Assembly (NCBI RefSeq): GCF_004137085.1 | Contig: NZ_QYBC01000022.1 | Span: 34,956-98,955 of the forward strand | Reading direction: 5' to 3' | DNA from: Lichenibacterium ramalinae | Lineage (GTDB): Bacteria > Pseudomonadota > Alphaproteobacteria > Rhizobiales > Beijerinckiaceae | Length of the DNA stretch: 64,000 bases | Shown: one piece after another, positions 35,768 through 45,814 of the stretch | Position numbering within the stretch: the stretch's first letter is position 1 | How the letters are laid out: each line of letters starts with the position of its first letter | Translations under genes and position numbers: made by a program | The notes under the pieces: model-generated | Seen by the model: the letters and a program-made list of their open reading frames with translations, nothing else | Database searches by the model: none | Told to the model about the DNA's origin: nothing

Positions 35768-36694
35768 ATGCAGGGGCCGGATCGGATCCTCGTCACGGGC
35801 GCGGGCGGCTTCGTCGGGCGCTGGATGACGGGTCGTCTCGCCGCGGCACTGCCGGATGCCACCGTGGTGGCGGCAGGTGCCGGCGGTGTGACCCTCGACG
35901 TCACGCGGGAGGCGGACGTCGACGCGCTGATCGGATCGCTCCGCCCGACGGCGGTGATCCACCTCGCGGGCATGTCGTCTCCCGTCCGGGCGCGCGCCGA
36001 AACGCGCGTCGCCTGGGACACCAACCTGTTCGGCACCCTCAACCTCGCCCAGGCCGTGATGCGGCACGCTCCCGAGGCGCGCTTCATCCAGGCCGGCTCG
36101 TCGGAAGTCTACGGCGGCTCCTTCAAGGCGGCCGGCGGCCGGGTGGACGAGACCGCGGCGCTGGCGCCGCTCAACCCCTATGCCACCACCAAGGCCGCCG
36201 CCGACCTGCTGCTGGGCGAGATGGCCGAAGCGGGGCTGAACGCCGTGCGCTTCCGCCCCTTCAACCACACCGGCCCGGGGCAGGCCACGAGCTTCGTCGT
36301 GCCGGCCTTCGCCGCGCAGATCGCCGCGGCCGAGCGCGGCGAGCGAGAGCCGGTGATGCATGTCGGCAATCTCGACGCGCGGCGTGACTTCCTCGACGTC
36401 CGCGATGTCGTCGAGGCCTATCTGCTCGCCGTCACGGCACCGTCGCTGCCGCGAGGCGTCGTGCTCAATGTGGCGTCGGGACAGCCGCGGCGCATCGGCG
36501 ACATCCTCGACACCCTGCTCGGCCTCGCTCGCATCGCCATTCGGGTCGAGCGAGACCAGGGCTTGATGAGGCCGAGCGATGTACCGGTGGCGGCAGGCGA
36601 CGCCACCCTGGCCGGACGCCTCCTCGGTTGGCGACCGCGGATTCCTTGGGACGAGACGCTCGGCGACGTCCTCGACGACCATCGGCGGGGCTGA
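35768..36694 (+). CDS. GDP-4-keto-6-deoxymannose reductase-like epimerase/dehydratase family protein
   Basis: 308 residues, short-chain dehydrogenase fold. ILVTGAGGFVGRWM binds the nucleotide, AGSSEVYGG and NPYATTKAAADLLL carry the catalytic Ser and Tyr-x3-Lys, and RPFNHTGPGQATSFVVPAFA with DARRDFLDVRDVVEAY are typical of Rmd enzymes. Directly after gmd (17-base gap), so reduction of the Gmd product to GDP-D-rhamnose is the likely reaction. GDP-fucose synthase would need a 3,5-epimerase pattern that I do not see. Confidence 0.87.
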   Translation: MQGPDRILVTGAGGFVGRWMTGRLAAALPDATVVAAGAGGVTLDVTREADVDALIGSLRPTAVIHLAGMSSPVRARAETRVAWDTNLFGTLNLAQAVMRHAPEARFIQAGSSEVYGGSFKAAGGRVDETAALAPLNPYATTKAAADLLLGEMAEAGLNAVRFRPFNHTGPGQATSFVVPAFAAQIAAAERGEREPVMHVGNLDARRDFLDVRDVVEAYLLAVTAPSLPRGVVLNVASGQPRRIGDILDTLLGLARIAIRVERDQGLMRPSDVPVAAGDATLAGRLLGWRPRIPWDETLGDVLDDHRRG

Positions 36695-37028
36695 GCGCCT
36701 GCCCTGACGACGGACCGGCGACGTGTCGCCGGGCGATGCAGGCGAGCGGGCCGAAGCCGCACCCGGCCGCCGATGGCAGGATGGCGAGGTCCATGCGACG
36801 AAGCAGCCGTTCGGAACGAGGTCGCGCGCCTCGAGCGCAGAGCTGCCCGGGCGACCGGCCAAACGTCATGGGCTCCCATGGACCGGTGAACTGCGAGGCG
36901 ATGCGGGATCGCGCAGCCCCGTCACATGCGTCGGCGATACGAGCCGGTCCATGCTCCGTTCCAATTCCCATGACCTTGGGGTAGGCAAACGCCAGCCGGC
37001 GCCTGGACCGGCCCGAGGAGACGGACGC
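36695..37028. other. Intergenic region upstream of modular methyltransferase
   Basis: 334 bases with no convincing gene. The frame of the following gene stays open upstream but its composition is shadow-like, and a GAGGAG ribosome-binding site fixes the start at 37029. A promoter is likely here but I could not place it. Confidence 0.5.
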
Positions 37029-38684
37029 ATGGCTCGATGGTCGCCACGACGCCACAAGGCCGACGCGGGCGCGGCGGCGGCGGAGCCCAGCCTCGCCGAG
37101 CGCCTCCGCGACAGCGGCCTCGTCGACGACGCCTGGTACCGCGACACCTATGCCGACTTCCGGGCCTCCGGCCTCGACGCGGCCGCGCACTACGCCGCCA
37201 CGGGCGCGGATCTGGGGCACGATCCCAACCCGGTCTTCAGCACGCGCCACTACCTCGACGCCAACCCGGACGTGCGCGCCGCCGGGATGAATCCGCTGCT
37301 GCACTATCTCGTGACCGGCTGCGCCGAGGGCCGCAGCATCGGGCCCGGCTTCGACACCGCCTATTACCTCGCGCAGAACCCCGAGATCGCCGCCGCCGAC
37401 ATCGATCCGCTGGTCCATTACCTCCGTTTCGGGCGGCACGAGGGGCGCATCGCCGTGCCCTACGACGAGGCGGAGGCCTTCGAGGTCGGGGTGCGGGCCA
37501 AGCGCCAGGCCCTCACCGGCCCGGCCGCGGCCTTGTTCCGCGGCCCGAGGGCCGACCACGTGCATTTCCCGCTGCTGACGCCCGACCCACCCGGCCCCGG
37601 CGGGGGCCTGCCGCTGCCGCCGTTGCGCCTCGCACAGCGGATCGGCTCCGTGACGCTGGAGGATTTCGACGCCAGCGGCCGGGCCATCCGCGACGCCATC
37701 GTGCGGGCCCTCCCCGGAGATTTCCGCTGGGACGGGATCCGCTGCCTCGACTTCGGTTCGGGCGTCGGGCGGGCCATCCGCCATTTCGCGCCCGAGGCGC
37801 AGCGCGCCGAGTTCTGGGGCTGCGACATCGACGGGCCCAGCATCCGGTGGTCGGTGCAGAACCTGTCGCCGCCGTTCCGCTTCTTCCAGATCGGCGAGGA
37901 GCCGACGATCCCGCTCGAGTCGGACAGCTTCGACCTCGTCTACGCCGTCTCCGTCCTCAGCCACATCCACTCGACCTGGCACCAGTGGCTGATGGAGATC
38001 CGCCGCATCCTCAAGCCCGGCGGCACCGTCTTCGTCACCTTCCTGGGTCCCACCCCCATGATGGACATGCTGGGCGAGCCCTACTGGACGCGCGGCGCCG
38101 ACTTCGGCATGTACGTCAAGGGACCGCACCAGAACTGGAACGACGGCGGGCCGATGATCTTCGTGTCGCCGGAGTGGCTGAAGGCCTTCTGGGGCTCGCT
38201 CTTCGACATCGACTACATCGCCATCGACGGCCTGATGAACTACCAATCGTTCTGCGTCATGCGCAAACCGGCGATGGGCGCTCCCATCCGCACCGAAATC
38301 CCGGTGCTGAAGCTGGGCACCGAACAGCCCTTCGATGCCGACGCCTTCGGCTCCATCCTGCCGCAGTTCGACGCCGGGCGCCCCTTCCGCGACAGCTACG
38401 GTCTCGATCTCCCCACGGCCGGCCCGCACAGGATCGAGGGCTGGATCGTGTTCCGGGGGGACGCACCCGCCAGCCTCACCGTCGATGTGGACGGCCAGCC
38501 CGTGGCCGCGACGGTCGCCTTCGATCCCGGTCAGCCCTACCGCGACTGGGATGTGCCGCAGACGGCCTTCTCGGCCGATGTCGACCTGTCCGCGGTCGCG
38601 CTGGGCGCGCATCGCCTCACCGCGACGGTACGCAACCGCGCCGGCCGCTCGCACCCTCTGTCCATCCCGCTCACGTTGCGCTGA
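37029..38684 (+). CDS. Methyltransferase with three N-terminal NPDV modules
   Basis: 551 residues. Residues 27-140 are three tandem modules of about 35 residues (YxDxY..., YLDANPDV, YLAQNPEI, each ending P-L-x-HY and EGR). A class I SAM methyltransferase follows, with CLDFGSGVGRAIRHF and GCDIDGPSIRWS near 235-270, then VYAVSVLSHI and EIRRILKPGGTVFVTFL. About 120 C-terminal residues are beta-rich with a DVDGQPVAATVAFD pattern and may be a carbohydrate-contacting domain. GAGGAG eight bases before the ATG fixes the start. It follows the GDP-rhamnose genes, so methylation (perhaps chain capping) of a deoxysugar polymer is plausible. Confidence 0.83.
   Translation: MARWSPRRHKADAGAAAAEPSLAERLRDSGLVDDAWYRDTYADFRASGLDAAAHYAATGADLGHDPNPVFSTRHYLDANPDVRAAGMNPLLHYLVTGCAEGRSIGPGFDTAYYLAQNPEIAAADIDPLVHYLRFGRHEGRIAVPYDEAEAFEVGVRAKRQALTGPAAALFRGPRADHVHFPLLTPDPPGPGGGLPLPPLRLAQRIGSVTLEDFDASGRAIRDAIVRALPGDFRWDGIRCLDFGSGVGRAIRHFAPEAQRAEFWGCDIDGPSIRWSVQNLSPPFRFFQIGEEPTIPLESDSFDLVYAVSVLSHIHSTWHQWLMEIRRILKPGGTVFVTFLGPTPMMDMLGEPYWTRGADFGMYVKGPHQNWNDGGPMIFVSPEWLKAFWGSLFDIDYIAIDGLMNYQSFCVMRKPAMGAPIRTEIPVLKLGTEQPFDADAFGSILPQFDAGRPFRDSYGLDLPTAGPHRIEGWIVFRGDAPASLTVDVDGQPVAATVAFDPGQPYRDWDVPQTAFSADVDLSAVALGAHRLTATVRNRAGRSHPLSIPLTLR
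37107..37448 (+). repeat. Three tandem NPDV-type coding repeats
   Basis: Three copies at residues about 27-66, 69-103 and 107-140 of the encoded methyltransferase. The shared pattern is aromatic-Asp-x-x-Tyr-Tyr-Leu, Asn-Pro-Asp/Glu, Pro-Leu-x-His-Tyr and a Gly...Glu-Gly-Arg end. One more copy is found in the glycosyltransferase at 2474-3724. The copies differ at DNA level, so the duplication is old. Confidence 0.75.
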
Positions 38685-38705
38685 CGGGCGGGAGGGCCAG
38701 ACGGT

Positions 38706-40154
38706 TCAGCCGCGGCCGGCGGCGCCGCCTGCGTGCTGCGCCGGCTGCCCGGCCATCGCGGCACCCGCCGCCTCGAGTCCCCAGGCCACGAGGCGCTCGG
38801 CCTCGCCCGGCCCGGCGGCCTCGGCGTAGCAGCGCAGTTCCGGCGCGTTGCCGGACGCGCGGAAGTGGATGACGCGGTCGCCGTCGAGGCGGATTCGCAG
38901 GCCGTCGATCTCGTCGAGCCCGACCGCACGGCCGACCGGCGCCAGGAAGGCGTCCCGCAGGCCGGCGTCGCGCAGCCCCGCCAGGAAGGCGGCCGAGCGC
39001 TCGGCCGGCACCTCCTGCAGGCGGTGGCTGGCGGTGGGCCGGAAGCCGAGGCCGGCCACGACGTCGGCCAGGGAGCGGCCGGCGGCGCGGGCAGCCGCCA
39101 GGGTCGCCAGGATGGGCAGGATGCTGTCGCGCGTCGGCAGGGCCGCGATGGTGCGGCCGTCGACCTGGAGGGCCGAGCCCAAGAGGTAGCCGCCGTTGGA
39201 CTCGAAGCCCGCCACGGGCGCGAGCCCGTCCGCCAGGGCCTGCTCCATGCCGGCGATGACGAAGGGGGAGCCGACACGGGTGCGGACCACGCGCGCGAAG
39301 CCGCCGCTCGCCTCGATGGCCGAGCCCGCCGTCACCGGCACCGCCACGGCCGCGACGCCGAGGTGGCGCGAAGCGATCAGCCCGACGACGTCGCCCGGCA
39401 GCACCCGGCCCGTGCCGTCGGCGATGAGCGGGCGGTCGCCGTCGCCGTCCGTGGTGACGATGGCGTCGAGCGTGCCCTCGGCGGCCGCCGCCTTCAGCGT
39501 CGCCAGGTCCTCCGGCCGATGGGCCTCGGTGTCGACGGGGATGAAGGCGTCGGCCCAGCCGAAGGGCACGGGTTCGCCGCCCAGCGCGCCCACGACCTCG
39601 ACGAGGAGGTCGCGCGCAACGGAACTCTGCTGGTAGACGCCGACGCGCAGGCCCCGCAGCGCGTCCGGCGCCAGGGCCGCGATGCAGCGGGCGCGGAAAC
39701 GCCCGAGCGCGTCGGGGTGGGGTTCGGCCCGTCCCGCCGCCGGCGTGACGCCGGTCGTCCGGAAGGCGCCATTGATGGCGGCCTCGTCGGCCTTGGTGAT
39801 CTCGCCGGCGGCCGTGTAGAACTTCAGGCCGTTGCGGTCGTCCGGGATGTGGCTGCCCGTCACCATCACGGCCGGCCAGCCGCGCCGCAGCGCCTCGAGG
39901 GCGAGGGCGGGCGTGGGCAGCGGCCCGCAGTCGAGCGGGCGCAGGCCCGCGTCCCGCACCGCGGCCGCGACCGCATCCGCGATGGCGGGGCTGCTGGACC
40001 GCAGGTCGCGCCCGATCAGCACGGGCGTGCCCGGGGCGCCGCCGCTGGGACCCAGCGCCGCGATGAAAGCCAGCGTGTAATCGTAGGAGGGGCCGCCGAC
40101 GAGATCGCTGACGAGCCCGCGCAGGCCGCTCGTTCCGAATTTTAGACTGCTCAT
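38706..40154 (-). CDS. Phosphomannomutase/phosphoglucomutase family protein
   Basis: 482 residues. Interconverts hexose-6-phosphate and hexose-1-phosphate. FGTSGLRG opens the family, VTGSHIPDDRNGLKF holds the phosphoserine, TTDGDGDRP binds Mg2+, FESNGGYLLGS is the sugar-specificity loop and FRASGNAPELRCY the phosphate-binding end. GGAG eight bases before ATG 40154 supports the start; the longer frame upstream is a shadow. Next to gmd, rmd and a methyltransferase, it may supply mannose-1-phosphate for GDP-mannose. No mannose-1-phosphate guanylyltransferase is present in the window. Confidence 0.9.
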   Translation of the reverse strand: MSSLKFGTSGLRGLVSDLVGGPSYDYTLAFIAALGPSGGAPGTPVLIGRDLRSSSPAIADAVAAAVRDAGLRPLDCGPLPTPALALEALRRGWPAVMVTGSHIPDDRNGLKFYTAAGEITKADEAAINGAFRTTGVTPAAGRAEPHPDALGRFRARCIAALAPDALRGLRVGVYQQSSVARDLLVEVVGALGGEPVPFGWADAFIPVDTEAHRPEDLATLKAAAAEGTLDAIVTTDGDGDRPLIADGTGRVLPGDVVGLIASRHLGVAAVAVPVTAGSAIEASGGFARVVRTRVGSPFVIAGMEQALADGLAPVAGFESNGGYLLGSALQVDGRTIAALPTRDSILPILATLAAARAAGRSLADVVAGLGFRPTASHRLQEVPAERSAAFLAGLRDAGLRDAFLAPVGRAVGLDEIDGLRIRLDGDRVIHFRASGNAPELRCYAEAAGPGEAERLVAWGLEAAGAAMAGQPAQHAGGAAGRG

Positions 40155-40291
40155 CGACCACGCTCCACCATCGCCCGGGAACGACGAGGCGATGTTCGGT
40201 TGGCGATATTCGATTTCGGCCGCGATGGGAACTCGAAGCTCGGTCGGCCCGGTCAAGCCTGCACGGGCCCAGCCTGCTCGACCCGGACCGG

Positions 40292-41410
40292 TCAACCCCT
40301 GGCGCGCTGGCGGATCATGAAGTTGTCGAACGTGTATTCGCTCACCTGCCACCACAGGTACTGGTCGGCCCGGAAGGCCATGGCGGCGTCGAGCATGGAT
40401 TTGAAGCGTGGATTGACGTCCGAGATCTCGCGATAGACGTCCCCGGCGGCCTTGAATGCCGCCTCGAGCAGGTCCTGCGGGAAGGCCCGCAGTTCCGCGC
40501 CCGCGATCACCAGCCGCTTCAGCGCGGCAGGGTTGGCGGCATCGTAGGAGGCCTGCACCTGCAGGTGGGTCGACAGCGCCGCCGTGCGCAGCGCCGCCCG
40601 GAAGGCTTCCGGCAGGGCATCGTGCCTCGCCTTGTTGAAGGCCACGTGGATCATCGAGCCCCCGCGCCACCACCCCGGGTAATAGTAGAAGGGCGCGGCC
40701 TTCTGCAGCTTTCCGGTGTCGTCGATCTTGGCATCGTCGTAGGGGCCGACCCAGGTGACGCCGTCGAGCGTGCCGCCCTGCAGCGCCGCCACGATCTCGC
40801 TCCGTGCCGTCTGTTCCGGCACGGCACCGAGCTTCTGCAGCACCCGGCCGGCGAGGCCGCCCGCCCGGATCCTGAGCCCAGCGAGGTCGCCCGCTGTCTT
40901 GATCTCGCGGCGGAAGAAGCCCCCCATCTGGGCGCCGGTATTACCCGCCGGGTAGCCGATGGCGCCGTAGTCGGCGAGGAGCGCGTTGGTGAGGTCGTTG
41001 CCGCCGCCGTCCAGCGCATAGGCGGCCTGCTCGCGGGCGTTCATGCCGAAGGGGAAGGCCGTCGGGATGGCGAAGGCCGGGTCCTTGCCATAGGCATAGT
41101 CGAGCTGCGTCTGGCAGGCGTCCACGGTCCCGGCCTGGACGGCGTCGAGCGCCTGCAGGCCCGGCACGATGTCGCCGGGCGGGAACACGTCGATGCGGAA
41201 CCGCCCGCCCGTGATGTCGCCCACCTGGCGGGCGAAGAGTTCGGCGCCGCCGTAGAGGAGGTCGAGCGATTTCGGGAAGCTCGAGGTGAGGCGCCACGTC
41301 ACCTCCGGCGCTTCGGCGGCGCGGGCCGGGCCGGCGCCCCCGGCCGCCAGCCCCGCGGCCGACAGTGCCGCCGCGGTCACGAACCGCCGCCGCCCGATGC
41401 GCTCGCCCAT
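40292..41410 (-). CDS. TRAP transporter solute-binding protein (DctP family)
   Basis: 372 residues. A periplasmic binding protein for an organic acid or similar solute. The N-terminus has a twin-arginine-type signal (RIGRRRFVTAAALSAAGLAAG) ending near AARA. WRLTSSFPKSLDLLYGGAELFA and LAGLRIRAGGLAGRVLQKLG match DctP, the latter with the substrate-carboxylate-binding Arg; QYLWWQVSEYTFDN near the end recalls the mannitol/keto-acid type. GGGAGG six bases before ATG 41410 sets the start. The DctQ and DctM membrane subunits are not adjacent. Confidence 0.88.
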   Translation of the reverse strand: MGERIGRRRFVTAAALSAAGLAAGGAGPARAAEAPEVTWRLTSSFPKSLDLLYGGAELFARQVGDITGGRFRIDVFPPGDIVPGLQALDAVQAGTVDACQTQLDYAYGKDPAFAIPTAFPFGMNAREQAAYALDGGGNDLTNALLADYGAIGYPAGNTGAQMGGFFRREIKTAGDLAGLRIRAGGLAGRVLQKLGAVPEQTARSEIVAALQGGTLDGVTWVGPYDDAKIDDTGKLQKAAPFYYYPGWWRGGSMIHVAFNKARHDALPEAFRAALRTAALSTHLQVQASYDAANPAALKRLVIAGAELRAFPQDLLEAAFKAAGDVYREISDVNPRFKSMLDAAMAFRADQYLWWQVSEYTFDNFMIRQRARG

Positions 41411-41500
41411 GACGGACCTCCCTTGCCACGGCAACCGGCCGCCTGCCCGAGGCTCCCAGATTGCCTGGGGCCGCGGTCGAAGGCCAGAGGTGAACGTTTA

Positions 41501-42697
41501 TTATTCAGTGACGATGCGCGGCGCGGGCCTGCTGCGCGAGCCCTGCAGCGTGGCCATCAATCTCTGCGCGATCCCCATGTAGGCCTGGGCATGCGGCCCC
41601 TGCGGGTCCGCCACCACGATGGGCCGGCCGGCATCCGAGGTTTCCCGGATCGGCAGGGCCAGCGGCACCTCGCCGAGATAGGGCACGCCGAGCCGTTCGG
41701 CCTCGTGCTGGGCGCCGCCGTGCGAGAAGATGTCGGTCTTGGTCCCGCAGTGCGGGCAGACGAACGTGCTCATGTTCTCGACGATGCCGAGGATCGGCAC
41801 TTCCGTGCGGCGGAACATGGCGATGCCGCGCCGCGCGTCGATCAGGGCGAGGTCCTGGGGCGTCGAGACGATGACGGAGCCCGCCAGCGGCACCGATTGC
41901 GCCATGGTGAGCTGGGCGTCGCCGGTGCCGGGGGGCATGTCGACCACCATGATGTCGACGTCGCCCCAGGCCACCTCGCGCAGCATCTGGGTGATGGCCG
42001 ACATCACCATCGGGCCGCGCCAGATCATCGGCGTCTCCTCCTCGACGAGGAAGCCGATCGACATGATCTTGAGGCCGAAGGCCTCGAGCGGCCGCATGGT
42101 CTTGCCCTCGATCACCTCGGGCTTCTGCTTCAGGCCGAAGAGCCGCGGCATGGAGGGGCCGTAGATGTCGGCATCGAGCACCGCCACCTTCTGGCCGAGG
42201 TTGCGCAGCGCCAGTGCGAGGTTGGCCGACGTGGTGGACTTGCCCACGCCGCCCTTGCCCGACGCCACCGCGATGATGGTCCTCACGCCGGGCACGCCCT
42301 GCGCGGTGCGGGCGGCCTGGGCCTTGGGACCGGGGCCCGGCGCGGCGGCGGCATGGGAATGGCCGTGGTCGTGCCCATGGTGGTGGCCATGGTCATGTGC
42401 AGGGGTCGGTGCAGGGGTCGGCGCCGGGCGCGGCGCGGCGCCGGCCTCGCCCTTCGACGGCGTGGTCAAGGTGACGAAGGCCTTGCCGACCCCCGGCAGG
42501 GCCGACACGGCCCGTTCCACGGCCGCCCGCATCGGCTCGGCTTCGGCGGCCCGCACCGCCTGCACTTCCAGCGACACGAAGACCCGGTCTTCGCGCACGA
42601 CGACGCCGCCGAGCACACCCGATTGCGGCAGCGGCGTGCGCCCGTCGGGGCCCATGATTCCGGCCAGCGCCGCGACGACATCCTGTTGAGACGGCAT
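41501..42697 (-). CDS. mrp: Mrp/ApbC-type iron-sulfur carrier ATPase
   Basis: 398 residues, cytosolic. Residues 1-80 are a MIP18/DUF59-like domain. A His/Asp-rich linker (HDHGHHHGHDHGHSH, 101-115) follows. The P-loop ATPase has the deviant Walker A GKGGVGKST at 147-155, and FVCPHCG provides the Cys pair that bridges a cluster between two subunits. The family delivers [4Fe-4S] clusters to apoproteins. Separated from clpA by a terminator, it is probably its own transcription unit. Confidence 0.94.
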   Translation of the reverse strand: MPSQQDVVAALAGIMGPDGRTPLPQSGVLGGVVVREDRVFVSLEVQAVRAAEAEPMRAAVERAVSALPGVGKAFVTLTTPSKGEAGAAPRPAPTPAPTPAHDHGHHHGHDHGHSHAAAAPGPGPKAQAARTAQGVPGVRTIIAVASGKGGVGKSTTSANLALALRNLGQKVAVLDADIYGPSMPRLFGLKQKPEVIEGKTMRPLEAFGLKIMSIGFLVEEETPMIWRGPMVMSAITQMLREVAWGDVDIMVVDMPPGTGDAQLTMAQSVPLAGSVIVSTPQDLALIDARRGIAMFRRTEVPILGIVENMSTFVCPHCGTKTDIFSHGGAQHEAERLGVPYLGEVPLALPIRETSDAGRPIVVADPQGPHAQAYMGIAQRLMATLQGSRSRPAPRIVTE

Positions 42698-42717
42698 GGT
42701 GTTCCGATCAAGAGAAG

Positions 42718-42744
42718 ACCCGCCCGGACGTCGCCCGGGCGGGT
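42718..42744 (-). terminator. Rho-independent terminator after clpA
   Basis: A perfect 10-base-pair stem (42718-42727 with 42735-42744), 7-base loop, followed on the minus strand by a T-rich TCTTCTCTT tail. It lies about 70 bases past the clpA stop and just before the mrp start. Confidence 0.85.
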
Positions 42745-42811
42745 GTGGTTTCGCGCAGTCCTACAGGAGAGCGACCCGCCGCGCGACCCGCGGCGGAACG
42801 CTCGCCCGGCG

Positions 42812-45289
42812 TCACAGCTTTAGCGGCACCTTGGGCACCGACCCGCCGCCGCCGGCTTCCGACGACGGCGCCTCGGGCTCGTCGCCCTCCCCGCCCTCGT
42901 CCGCCGCGGCCTTGCCCTTGGCGCGCTTGCCTTCAGGGTCCCGCTTCTTGCCGGCCTCGACGATGTCGCGCTCCGGCCGCGGCAGCACCGGGCCCTCCGG
43001 GTAGACGAAGTCGAGGGTCTTGGTTCCGGCGTCGTCCGACACCACCACGATCTTCACGGCGCCGCCGTTCTTCAGTTTGCCGAACAGGACCTCGTCGGCG
43101 AGCGGCGTCTTGATGACCTTCTGGATGACGCGGGCCATCGGCCGCGCCCCCATCGCCTCGTCGTAGCCGTGCTCCACCAGCCAGGCGCGGGCCTCGTCGG
43201 TGAGCTCCACCGTGACGTTGCGGTCGGCGAGCTGGGCTTCGAGCTGCAGGATGAACTTGTCGACGACCTTGGAGATGACCTCCTCGGGGAGGCGGCCGAA
43301 GGGCACGATGGCGTCGAGCCGGTTCCTGAACTCCGGCGTGAACATCTTGTTGATGGCCTCGAGGTCCTCGCCCTCGCGCTTGGCCCGGGTGAAGCCGAAG
43401 GCTTCGCGGGCCATGTCGGCGGCGCCGGCATTCGTGGTCATGATCAGGATCACGTTGCGGAAGTCGACCGCCTTGCCGTTGTGGTCGGTCAGCTTGCCGT
43501 GGTCCATCACCTGCAACAGGATGTTGTAAAGGTCCGGATGAGCCTTCTCGATCTCGTCGAGCAGCAGCACGCAATGCGGATGCTGGTCGATGCCGTCGGT
43601 CAGCAGCCCGCCCTGGTCGAAGCCGACGTAGCCGGGAGGGGCGCCGATCAGCCGGCTGATCGTGTGGCGCTCCATGTATTCCGACATGTCGAAGCGGATC
43701 AGCTCGACGCCCAGCGAGGCGGCCAGCTGCTTCGCGGCTTCGGTCTTGCCGACGCCGGTGGGTCCCGAGAACAGGTAGGAGCCGATCGGCTTCTCGCCGT
43801 CGCGCAGGCCGGCGCGGGCCAGCTTGATGGCGGAGGTCAGGGCATCGATCGCCTTGTCCTGCCCGTAGACGACGCGCTTCAGATTCTCGTCGAGGTGGCC
43901 CAGCACCTCGGCGTCGTCCTTGGACACGGTCTTGGGCGGGATTCGGGCCATCGACGCGATGGTGGCCTCGATCTCCTTGATGCCGATCGTCTTCTTGCGG
44001 TTCTTCTCGGGCAGCAGCATCTGGCTGGCGCCCGTCTCGTCGATCACGTCGATCGCCTTGTCGGGCAGCTTGCGGTCGTTGATGTAGCGGGCCGACAGCT
44101 CCACGGCGGCCTGCACGGCCTCGGTGGTGAACTTAACCTTGTGGAATTCCTCGTAGTAGGGCTTGAGGCCCTTCATGATCTCGACGGCGTCCGGGATCGA
44201 CGGCTCGTTGACGTCGATCTTCTGGAAGCGGCGGACGAGGGCACGGTCCTTCTCGAAATACTGGCGGTATTCCTTGTAGGTGGTCGAGCCGATGCAGCGC
44301 AGCGAGCCCTGGGCCAGGGCCGGCTTCAGGAGGTTCGAGGCGTCCATGGCGCCGCCCGAAGTGGCACCGGCACCGATCACGGTGTGAATCTCGTCGATGA
44401 AGAGGATCGCGTTCTTGTGCTGCTCGATCTCCTTCATCACCTGCTTCAGCCGCTCCTCGAAGTCGCCGCGGTAGCGGGTGCCGGCGAGCAGCGTGCCCAT
44501 GTCGAGCGAGAACACGGTGGCGTCGGCGAGAACCTCGGGGACCTCGCTCTTGATGATCTTGCGGGCGAGGCCCTCGGCGATGGCGGTCTTGCCGACGCCC
44601 GGCTCGCCCACCAGCAGCGGGTTGTTCTTCTGGCGCCGGCACAGGACCTGGATGGTGCGGTCGACCTCGGCCGAGCGGCCGATGAGCGGGTCGATGCGCC
44701 CGTCCTTGGCCTTCTTGTTGAGGTTGACGCAATAGGCCTCGAGCGCCCCGTCCTTCTTCTTGGAGTCGGAGCCCTCCTTGCTCTCCTTGCCGTCGCGGTG
44801 GTCGTCCTCGTCGGCGCCGCGCGGCGACTTCGACGAATCCGACATGCCGGGGCGCTTGGCGATGCCGTGGCTGATGTAGTTCACGGCGTCGTAGCGCGTC
44901 ATGTCCTGCTCCTGCAGGAAGTAGGCGGCATGCGACTCGCGCTCGGCGAAGATGGCGACGAGCACGTTGGCGCCCGTCACCTCCTCGCGCCCCGACGACT
45001 GCACGTGGATGTGGGCGCGCTGGATCACGCGCTGGAAGCCGGCCGTCGGCTTCGCGTCGTCGCGGCCGTCCGACACGAGGTTCTCGAGTTCGTGCTCGAT
45101 GTAGTCGACGACCTGCTTCTTCAGCATTTCGACGTCCACCGAGCACGCCTTCAGCACCGCGGCGGCGTCGGTGTCGTCGATCAGCGACAGGAGGAGGTGT
45201 TCGAGCGTCGCATATTCATGGTGCCGATCGTTGGCCAGGGCCAGGGCGCGATGCAGTGACTGTTCGAGTGAGCGGGAAAACGCTGGCAT
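42812..45289 (-). CDS. clpA: ATP-dependent Clp protease ATP-binding subunit ClpA
   Basis: 825 residues. An AAA+ unfoldase that feeds proteins into ClpP. The N-domain begins [20 protein letters not shown], the first ATPase domain has Walker A GEPGVGKT and Walker [10 protein letters not shown], the second GPTGVGKT and [13 protein letters not shown]. The ClpP-docking loop and C-terminal region are present; the acidic/basic C-terminal tail is a little longer than in E. coli. clpS precedes it by 15 bases, the usual alphaproteobacterial arrangement. Confidence 0.97.
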   Translation of the reverse strand: MPAFSRSLEQSLHRALALANDRHHEYATLEHLLLSLIDDTDAAAVLKACSVDVEMLKKQVVDYIEHELENLVSDGRDDAKPTAGFQRVIQRAHIHVQSSGREEVTGANVLVAIFAERESHAAYFLQEQDMTRYDAVNYISHGIAKRPGMSDSSKSPRGADEDDHRDGKESKEGSDSKKKDGALEAYCVNLNKKAKDGRIDPLIGRSAEVDRTIQVLCRRQKNNPLLVGEPGVGKTAIAEGLARKIIKSEVPEVLADATVFSLDMGTLLAGTRYRGDFEERLKQVMKEIEQHKNAILFIDEIHTVIGAGATSGGAMDASNLLKPALAQGSLRCIGSTTYKEYRQYFEKDRALVRRFQKIDVNEPSIPDAVEIMKGLKPYYEEFHKVKFTTEAVQAAVELSARYINDRKLPDKAIDVIDETGASQMLLPEKNRKKTIGIKEIEATIASMARIPPKTVSKDDAEVLGHLDENLKRVVYGQDKAIDALTSAIKLARAGLRDGEKPIGSYLFSGPTGVGKTEAAKQLAASLGVELIRFDMSEYMERHTISRLIGAPPGYVGFDQGGLLTDGIDQHPHCVLLLDEIEKAHPDLYNILLQVMDHGKLTDHNGKAVDFRNVILIMTTNAGAADMAREAFGFTRAKREGEDLEAINKMFTPEFRNRLDAIVPFGRLPEEVISKVVDKFILQLEAQLADRNVTVELTDEARAWLVEHGYDEAMGARPMARVIQKVIKTPLADEVLFGKLKNGGAVKIVVVSDDAGTKTLDFVYPEGPVLPRPERDIVEAGKKRDPEGKRAKGKAAADEGGEGDEPEAPSSEAGGGGSVPKVPLKL

Positions 45290-45304
45290 GATGGCGACCG
45301 CCTT

Positions 45305-45814
45305 TCACTTCTTTTCCATGATGCATTGCAAGGGATGCTGGTGCTTGCGCGCGAAATCCATCACTTGCGTGACCTTGGTCTCGGCGACCTCGTAGGTGAA
45401 CACCCCGCATTCGCCGACGCCGTGGTGATGGACGTGCAGCATGATGCGGTTGGCGTCATCCGCCCCCTTGTTGAAGTAGATCCGCAGCACCTCGACGACG
45501 AATTCCTGCGGGGTGTAATCGTCGTTGAGGAGCAGCACGCGGTACATGCTGGGCCGCTTGGTCAGGGTCTTCGGCCGGGTGATGACCGCAGTCCCGCTCC
45601 CGTCGCCGCCCCGCCGCGGCTCCTTGGGGCCGGCCGGCCCGGCGACGCTCGGTCGAGCGGCGGGTCGGGTACGGACATCCTCGGTCGAACGAACAGGCAC
45701 GGTCCAGATATCCTCGTCGGCGATGGGCGAAGCGGAGAAGCCTCGTTCCTTCGTGTCCCAATGTACGGCTCGGATTCCCGCTTCGCTAGGGGGAGGACAG
45801 AGACGCTTCGTCAT
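45305..45814 (-). CDS. clpS: ATP-dependent Clp protease adaptor ClpS
   Basis: Adaptor that binds N-degron substrates and hands them to ClpA. The core is [19 protein letters not shown], then [19 protein letters not shown] and the final [12 protein letters not shown], with the typical ligand-pocket Asp residues. From ATG 45814 the protein has 169 residues, about 50 more than most family members, with the excess in a variable N-terminus. A shorter version from an internal GTG is possible. Directly upstream of clpA and probably co-transcribed. Confidence 0.9.
   Translation of the reverse strand: MTKRLCPPPSEAGIRAVHWDTKERGFSASPIADEDIWTVPVRSTEDVRTRPAARPSVAGPAGPKEPRRGGDGSGTAVITRPKTLTKRPSMYRVLLLNDDYTPQEFVVEVLRIYFNKGADDANRIMLHVHHHGVGECGVFTYEVAETKVTQVMDFARKHQHPLQCIMEKK

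Noticed and set aside
43169..45259. 696-residue plus-strand frame opposite clpA
   Set aside because: clpA is unmistakable; the reverse frame is a codon-bias shadow.
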